Positions 59,167-64,000 of a DNA stretch of 64,000 nt are shown here, one piece after another. Source of the stretch: Nitrososphaerota archaeon (lineage in GTDB: Archaea; Thermoproteota; Nitrososphaeria; Nitrososphaerales; Gagatemarchaeaceae); assembly GCA_027886905.1 (NCBI GenBank), contig JAPCJO010000003.1:20801-84800 (forward strand). The letters run 5' to 3'. Position 1 is the stretch's first letter. Each line of letters starts with the position of its first letter. The notes beneath the pieces were generated by a model. It was not told the origin of the DNA. It worked only from the letters and a program-made list of their open reading frames with translations, and ran no database searches. Position numbers and translations under genes: made by a program.

Positions 59167-60135
59167 TCAGGCCGCGAGCTTGCCCTGCTTCGCCCGGGCG
59201 CCCAGCTCCTTGATCATGTCCTCGGTCATGGTGGCCAGGTTGTACTTCGGCTTCCATCCCCAGTCCCTGCGCGCGACGCTGTCGTCGACCGACTCGGGCC
59301 ACGAGTCGGCGATCTTCTGCCGGAAGTCCGGGACGAACTCGCATGTGAACCCGGGTATGTGCTTCTTGATCTCCCTGGCGAGCTCCCCCGCGGAGAAGCT
59401 CAGCCCGGCGAGGTTGTGTCCCATGTGGTAGGTGACACTCTTCGGGCTGGCGTCCATCAGCATCAGAGTAGCGCGGATGGCGTCGGGCATGTACATCATG
59501 GGTAGGACGGTGTCCTCCCTCACGAAGCACGTGTAGCGCTTCTTCAGGATGGCCTGGTAGAACATGTCCACGGCGTAGTCGGTCGTCCCCCCGTGCGGAG
59601 GCACCTTGTTGCTGATTATCCCCGGGTACCTGATGGACCTGACGTCGACGCCGTAGCGCTGATGGTAGTAATTGCAGAGGAGCTCACCCGCCGCCTTCGT
59701 TATCCCATACATCGTGGTGGGGACCAGCGGCACGTCCTGCGGCGTCTTGACCCTGGGGATGCCAGGCCCGAAGACCGCGATGGAGCTCGGCCAGTAGACG
59801 CGCTTCACCCCTAGCTCCCTCGAGAGTTCGAGTATGTTCTGGAGGCCCTTCATGTTGACGTCCCACGCCGTCTGCGGGTTCTTCTCTCCCGCCGCGGAAA
59901 GGATGGCCGCGAGGTGGTAGATGGTAGTCACGCCCCACGTCCCTATTGCCTCCTGGAGCTTCCGGATCTCGGTGACGTCGACCTGCTCGTTGGGGCCTGA
60001 CGGGAGCACCCTCTCCACGGCCTTCAGGAGTATGTCCGTCGCGATGACGTTCTCCTCTCCATGCTTCTCGCGGAGGGCGACGACGAGTTCGGAGCCGATC
60101 TGGCCGGCGGCTCCCGTCACCAAGATCTTGCCCAT
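59167..60135 (-). CDS. L-threonine 3-dehydrogenase, SDR type
   Basis: A 322-aa extended SDR. 'ILVTGAAGQIGSELVVALREKHGEENVIATDI' is the NAD turn with the acidic residue selecting NAD, 'VYWPSSIAVFGPGIPRVKTPQDVPL' the Ser region, and 'YGITKAAGELLCNYYHQRYGVDVRSIRYPGIIS' the YxxxK. This matches the GalE-like threonine dehydrogenase family. Oxidises threonine to 2-amino-3-oxobutyrate, which Kbl (45 nt downstream) splits, giving a complete threonine-to-glycine route. Confidence 0.9.
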   Translation of the reverse strand: MGKILVTGAAGQIGSELVVALREKHGEENVIATDILLKAVERVLPSGPNEQVDVTEIRKLQEAIGTWGVTTIYHLAAILSAAGEKNPQTAWDVNMKGLQNILELSRELGVKRVYWPSSIAVFGPGIPRVKTPQDVPLVPTTMYGITKAAGELLCNYYHQRYGVDVRSIRYPGIISNKVPPHGGTTDYAVDMFYQAILKKRYTCFVREDTVLPMMYMPDAIRATLMLMDASPKSVTYHMGHNLAGLSFSAGELAREIKKHIPGFTCEFVPDFRQKIADSWPESVDDSVARRDWGWKPKYNLATMTEDMIKELGARAKQGKLAA

Positions 60136-60246
60136 GAATTCTCGCGCTTTTTCGGCGTTCGCTACATAAGGGTTTGCAAGCCCCCGCCGCCCGAGCGCGA
60201 CCCATGGTCGAACGCCGCGGGACGCCTTGCGGGTTCGTTGAATGCT

Positions 60247-60663
60247 CTACATCTTGGACAGGTTCTTCGAATCTTCGTCGAAGACCGTCCCGAGGAAGGC
60301 CAGCACCGCCCCCTTCAACGCGGCATCCGGGACCCCCTTGGAGACGAACTCGCCGACTACGGTCACGCCGGTCTCGTTGCCCTTGGGCGTGTAGAATTGG
60401 AACGACTTCGAGCCCGCCAGGGGACCCTCGAGCGTCTCGAAGGCCACTCCCACCGGAGGAAAAGCGGTCGTCTTGACCTTGTGCTTCGCCGACGACCCGT
60501 CGGGCATCTGTGTCTCATAGCTCAGGATGAAGTGCTCTCCCTGCTGCTCTCCCTTCTGGTTCCTCAGGCTGGGGTGGCTGTGCTCGCCCTCGGACTGGTT
60601 GAGCTGCCAGACCTTTCCCAGCGGCGCCTTGAAGCTGCTTCCCTCGTCAAATATGAATACCAT
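60247..60663 (-). CDS. SRPBCC/AHSA1-like protein
   Basis: A 138-aa SRPBCC-fold protein: 'FIFDEGSSFKAPLGKVWQLN' (start strand and helix), 'HFILSYETQMPDGS', 'GVAFETLEGPLAGSKSFQFYTPKGNETGVTVVGEFVSKG' and C-terminal helix 'KGAVLAFLGTVFDEDSKNL'. Binds a hydrophobic ligand. Divergent from the HxlR regulator 93 nt away, which may control it. Confidence 0.7.
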   Translation of the reverse strand: MVFIFDEGSSFKAPLGKVWQLNQSEGEHSHPSLRNQKGEQQGEHFILSYETQMPDGSSAKHKVKTTAFPPVGVAFETLEGPLAGSKSFQFYTPKGNETGVTVVGEFVSKGVPDAALKGAVLAFLGTVFDEDSKNLSKM

Positions 60664-60756
60664 GGGAGCAAGACGTCCTCAGGCGATATTAAGTCAGATA
60701 GAGAAAAAAAGGATAGCCCCTCTTAAATAACCGGGCATATCAAAAATATCGCGGGC

Positions 60757-61221
60757 ATGGAAGACATGACTCCCGCGGGCGCGCCAAGAGGAGAGAAGGA
60801 CTCGGGCGACATGCTCACCCCCGCGGTCCCAATAGCGAATTGCCCCATCGCGACGAGCCTTGGCGTCCTCGGGCGCAAGTGGACGATCCTGATCCTCAGG
60901 GACATGACAATGATGAAGAAGGAGCGATTCAGCGAGATACTGAAGTCGACTCCGGGGCTCACCCCGAGGGTCCTCTCGAACCGGCTGCGCGAGCTGGAGA
61001 GAGAGGGAATGATCAAGCGAGTCGAGGAGAGAAAGGGGCCGAACTTCGTCCGCTGGACCGTGACGGAGAAGGGGAACGACACGATACCCATCCTGATGAG
61101 GTTCGCCGCGTTTGGGTCCAAGTGGTATGCGGGCGTCGTGTTCGAGGACAAGACGCCCAAGAGGCTGCGGGAGATCTACCCCGCGTGGGAAGCTCAGAGC
61201 GTCGAGAAGCGCTACCCATAG
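60757..61221 (+). CDS. HxlR-family regulator
   Basis: A 154-aa winged-helix protein: 'CPIATSLGVLGRKWTILILRDMTMMKKERFSEILKSTPGLTPRVLSNRLRELEREGMIKRV' is the full HxlR signature, including the sensing-type Cys before 'PIATSL' and the W-T-I-L core. A TATA box (CTTAAATAA, 60722-60730) lies 27 nt before the ATG, consistent with a leaderless mRNA. Probably regulates the divergent SRPBCC gene. Confidence 0.9.
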   Translation: MEDMTPAGAPRGEKDSGDMLTPAVPIANCPIATSLGVLGRKWTILILRDMTMMKKERFSEILKSTPGLTPRVLSNRLRELEREGMIKRVEERKGPNFVRWTVTEKGNDTIPILMRFAAFGSKWYAGVVFEDKTPKRLREIYPAWEAQSVEKRYP

Positions 61222-61251
61222 GAAAGACGTAATCGCTCGGGCCCCGAGCTG

Positions 61252-61550
61252 GGTCGACGCGCCGGCTCCTCGGGCGGGCAACCCTACGCCGCCGGATTCT
61301 TCGGCCTAGTCTCGGCGGGCATAAGCAACGTCCCCGCGACGCAGCTGGTCCTTAGCACGACCTCGGTGACGCCACACGCGGCTCCGATCCTGGCCGTCGA
61401 CGCTGGGCTCGCGGGCAACATCGACCCAATCCGTCCTTCGCCAACCTTCTCGCGCCGCTGATGGTGGCCAGGAGCAGCCTCCCAATCAGGAGGGCGACAA
61501 TCCTAGAGCTGGCGATAGGCCTCGTCGCGTTCCTGCCTGCGTTCCTTTGA
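61252..61550 (+). pseudogene. Frameshifted relic of an ArsB/NhaD-like ion permease
   Basis: The region after HxlR has no intact gene. Reading plus-strand frame 1 gives 'FFGLVSAGISNVPATQLVLS' and 'DAGLAGNIDPI', a typical ion-transporter (ArsB/CitMHS) C-terminal segment ('SNVPAT', 'G-x-N-x-x-P-I'). The frame then shifts near 61432, continuing 'FANLLAPLMVARSSLPIRRA' and 'IGLVAFLPAFL' to a TGA at 61550. No start or N-terminal half is visible. A decayed permease gene. Confidence 0.6.
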
Positions 61551-61580
61551 CGCCGAGCTTCCATACGAAACGCCTAGGCG

Positions 61581-63359
61581 TCAGCCGCCCTTTGTGGCAG
61601 GCTCCCCATCGACGCCGAAGAGCTCCTTGGGGGTGAGCTTGTTCGCCAGCCTGAGGGCCTTTCCAAAGCTCTCAGGAAGGAAGAGCTTCCGTGAGGACCC
61701 GTAGTGGACGACGTAGCCTCGCTTCACCGCGGGGAGAAACGCCGCCACAGCGATGGCTGCTGGGACGAGCGGGAGCAGAACCGTCAGTGCCTCGGTGGCC
61801 CCCGGGAACCCGAGGGGAAGGAGCCCGGAGGAGAGGACGGGCGTGAGGGGACTGAGCAGCCCAAGCCCCATCACCCCCTGCGCGACGAGGAAGCTGGTGG
61901 CCAGCGCCCCTACCGCGAGGACGGCCCACGGCGCCTGCGCGTGCCTTTCGATGCGCGCGATGTCGTCGTAGAGGATGGTGGTCACCTCCTTCCCGCCCTT
62001 GGCCGACCTGACGATGAGGCGCTTCGAGGTCGCCGCCACCTTCTTGCCCTTGTGCGCCCAGGCCTCGATTATGCGCTCGTCCCCGGGCATGTTGCGCAGG
62101 GCGGGCATGTCGTCCGTGAGCTTTCGCATCTCCTCCTGGAGGCGCGTCAAGAGCTTGTCGACCAATCGAGTGAGTGAGTAGGAAGAGGCGGTTCGGCTCG
62201 CCATGCTCCCGAGCCTGCGCCGCAGCCTGGGATGATCCGCCAGCCTCAGTATCGCGTCCGCGGCTCCTTTGGCGTCCTCGGGTCCGCTGAGGACAATTCC
62301 GTTCGAGCCGTCCCCGACGATCCAGGACTGGCCTCCGACGCCGGAGGTGATCACCGGGACGCCGGCGGACATGAACTCCAGCTGGGCGATGCCGAGGGCC
62401 TCGGACCTGCTCATGGTGATGTTTGCCAGGGAGGTCCTGATGAGCGCTGCCTTCTCCTCGTCCGATATCGAGCCCAGCACGGAGACGTTCGGGAGCTTGC
62501 TCGCGGCCTCCTTGAGGCCGTCAGCGTAGGCGCCTTCCGCCCTGCCCGCTATGACGAGGCGTACGTCCCCCCTCTTGGACAGGAGCTTCGCGACCTCTAG
62601 GAGCGCGAGAGGGTTCTTTCTCTCTTCCACAGTGCCCAGGCACGAGACGAGCTTGGCGTCCATCGGGAGCCGGTACTTGGCCCTGAACGCGTCCTCCTTG
62701 CCCAGCGAGGCTATGTCCTCGTCGTCTATTCCTCCCGGAAATAGGAAGATCTTCTCGTCCTTCGCGCCCATCTCCTTCATGAAGTTGGCCTCGAAGGGCG
62801 TAGTCACGAGGACGAGGTCGGCTTCGGCCAAGACCCGCGGGAGGATGACGTTGTTCCAGGCCTCCCTGTAGGATCTTTCTACGACGGCGTATCTCTCGTC
62901 GTTCGGCTCCTGAAAGTGGCTCATGTGACAGAAGATGAGCGGGGAGCGCGGGGCGCCATCCTGCGCCATCTTCCTTCTCCACGCCACGAACTTGACGACC
63001 TCCTCGGGACCGTTCCAGAGCGTCGAGTGGGTGATCAGGACGTTGAGCTTCTGGTCTTCGACGATGTTGGTCAGAATCCCGACGAAGTCGGCGAAGGAGA
63101 TCCGCCTGGGCGGCCATGTGGTGTTATCGCTGTTGACCCTTATCACTGGGATTCCGAGGTCCCTGTCGAAGACCTGGACGTAGCCGCCCCTCCTCTTCAC
63201 CTCCTCTGGGCTGACGGCCTGCTCCGAGTCGTGGTATACGCTGGTGATCAGGAACGCGTCGTGCCCTTGTCTTCGGAATTCCCTGACCATCCTCTGGGCC
63301 ACCAGCTCCTGCCCTTTGGTGAGGCTGGTCTGATACATGACCACGCCGATTCTAAGCAA
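61581..63359 (-). CDS. GT4 glycosyltransferase with C-terminal PH-like membrane domain
   Basis: A 592-aa protein. Residues 1-390 form a GT-B retaining glycosyltransferase: 'TSLTKGQELVAQRMVREFRRQGHD', 'FEANFMKEMGAKDEKIFLFPGGID', 'CLGTVEERKNPLALLEV' and the E-x7-E motif in 'SRSEALGIAQLEFMSAGVPVI'. Residues 435-480 ('KKVAATSKRLIVRSAKGGKEVTTILYDDIARIE') look like a bacterial PH-like domain, followed by two TM helices and a polar tail, unusual for GT4 enzymes. The gene on its 5' side is a HAD phosphatase. Sugar donor and acceptor unknown. Confidence 0.85.
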   Translation of the reverse strand: MLRIGVVMYQTSLTKGQELVAQRMVREFRRQGHDAFLITSVYHDSEQAVSPEEVKRRGGYVQVFDRDLGIPVIRVNSDNTTWPPRRISFADFVGILTNIVEDQKLNVLITHSTLWNGPEEVVKFVAWRRKMAQDGAPRSPLIFCHMSHFQEPNDERYAVVERSYREAWNNVILPRVLAEADLVLVTTPFEANFMKEMGAKDEKIFLFPGGIDDEDIASLGKEDAFRAKYRLPMDAKLVSCLGTVEERKNPLALLEVAKLLSKRGDVRLVIAGRAEGAYADGLKEAASKLPNVSVLGSISDEEKAALIRTSLANITMSRSEALGIAQLEFMSAGVPVITSGVGGQSWIVGDGSNGIVLSGPEDAKGAADAILRLADHPRLRRRLGSMASRTASSYSLTRLVDKLLTRLQEEMRKLTDDMPALRNMPGDERIIEAWAHKGKKVAATSKRLIVRSAKGGKEVTTILYDDIARIERHAQAPWAVLAVGALATSFLVAQGVMGLGLLSPLTPVLSSGLLPLGFPGATEALTVLLPLVPAAIAVAAFLPAVKRGYVVHYGSSRKLFLPESFGKALRLANKLTPKELFGVDGEPATKGG

Positions 63360-63544
63360 TTCTATATCGCCTCACGCTTGTCAGGCCGGAGACAGCAGCC
63401 AGAGTCTACTTTCGGGGAATCCGCCAATTCGCATTGCGTCATGGCCGGATGGATATGATGTGCCGTCTTTCTATAAAAAGACGTGTGAAAGAAACCTACA
63501 GAAAAAAGCTCTAGGATGCAATTCTCAGTGCCAGCAGCTGCCTC

Positions 63545-64000
63545 TCATTTGCGTGCGAGGGTGCTGAGATTCAAGGACAGTTGGTCGTCTTCGAGCGAGC
63601 GGAAGAACCGGCCGAGCTCCTCGCGCCTCAGCGCGTAGCTGCACTCGAGACCATCGAGGCTCTGGCCGTGGTCGATGCACATCGCCAGGTCGGCCTCCCC
63701 GAAGGCGGAGTTGTCGGCGGCAGAGTCGCCGATGAACAAGACGTTGCCGTTAACGTCGAGGAGCCTCTTCATCTCGCGCACGGCTCCTCCCTTGTCGGGC
63801 CTCCTTCCAAAGACGTCGAGGTACGGCCGCGTGGGGTCGTGGGCCACGGTCAGCCCCATGTCCGACAGGTCGGCTACGGCGGCCGTGATGAACTGGGCGG
63901 GTGGAGCCGGCTTGCCTCTCCAGTCCACTGAGAACGCGAGGAGGCCCTTGCTGGTGCTGCGCTTGAGCTCCAGCGCCAAGCCGAACTCGTTGCGACGCTT
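63545..64000 (-). CDS. HAD phosphatase, Cof/MPGP-like (partial)
   Basis: The frame is open to the right edge, so the N-terminal part with the nucleophile Asp is missing. Visible: cap-domain strands 'GLTVAHDPTRPYLDVFGRRPDKGGAVREMKRLL' (the K of motif III) and 'VLFIGDSAADNSAFGEADLAM' (motif IV Asp pair). This is the Cof-type or mannosyl-3-phosphoglycerate/sucrose-phosphate phosphatase pattern. Same strand as the GT4 gene 185 nt downstream. A glycosyltransferase-phosphatase pair suggests a two-step sugar or compatible-solute pathway, inferred only. Confidence 0.75.
   Translation of the reverse strand, partial: KRRNEFGLALELKRSTSKGLLAFSVDWRGKPAPPAQFITAAVADLSDMGLTVAHDPTRPYLDVFGRRPDKGGAVREMKRLLDVNGNVLFIGDSAADNSAFGEADLAMCIDHGQSLDGLECSYALRREELGRFFRSLEDDQLSLNLSTLARK

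Noticed and set aside
1-64000. CRISPR arrays, origins or prophage modules
   Set aside because: No regularly spaced repeats, Cdc6/Orc gene, integrase or structural phage genes were seen.

Overview
The window is high-GC archaeal DNA with densely packed genes on both strands. A TFIIB-type initiation factor, an archaeal-type phosphoglycerate kinase, ribosomal protein S10 and TATA boxes 25-40 nt before many starts support Archaea. KaiC-like ATPase genes flanked by small NitrOD5-like proteins, a Rieske/cytochrome b pair, Amt and F420-type split-barrel proteins suggest a Nitrososphaeria (Thaumarchaeota) relative, probably not an ammonia oxidiser. That placement is inference. No CRISPR array, replication origin, rRNA or prophage was recognised.

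Layout. 1-1.7 kb: an MFS transporter fused to a UspA domain, running off the left edge. 1.8-12.5 kb: an accessory/stress block with TFB, a DUF883-like/holin-like/flippase operon, a KaiC trio, GtrA, several very small membrane proteins, an RHH protein, an HMA-fold protein and a zinc-ribbon DUF4342 protein. Seven transcription units here share one long, unusually conserved promoter motif, so they look like a regulon. 12.5-25.6 kb: a sedolisin protease, a Rieske/cytochrome b respiratory module, an MFS transporter, and a run of secreted or membrane-anchored proteins including a beta-propeller. 25.6-28.0 kb: small zinc-finger genes around a solo TnpB. 28.0-42.7 kb: mostly housekeeping genes: pgk, amt, DedA/GtrA, split transhydrogenase pntA1-pntA2-pntB, M20 peptidase, Bcp, cobalamin adenosyltransferase, UspA and enoyl-CoA hydratase.

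42.7-46.2 kb: fatty-acyl genes invaded by two different homing endonucleases. A LAGLIDADG gene sits between hbd and a displaced second copy of the hbd 3' end. A PD-(D/E)xK-type endonuclease ORF runs into an intron-bearing tRNA-Ser(UGA). 46.2-64 kb: FAD oxidoreductase, sugar epimerase, S10, APC permease, PQQ-type beta-propeller, HAD phosphatase, membrane glycosyltransferase-like protein, threonine catabolism (kbl plus SDR-type threonine dehydrogenase), HxlR regulator, a decayed ion permease, and a GT4 glycosyltransferase next to a HAD phosphatase cut by the right edge.

The three most interesting signals are the 2.8-11.7 kb shared-promoter regulon that includes the KaiC hub, the homing-endonuclease insertion that replaced the end of hbd, and the tRNA-Ser gene with two apparent introns beside an endonuclease ORF.
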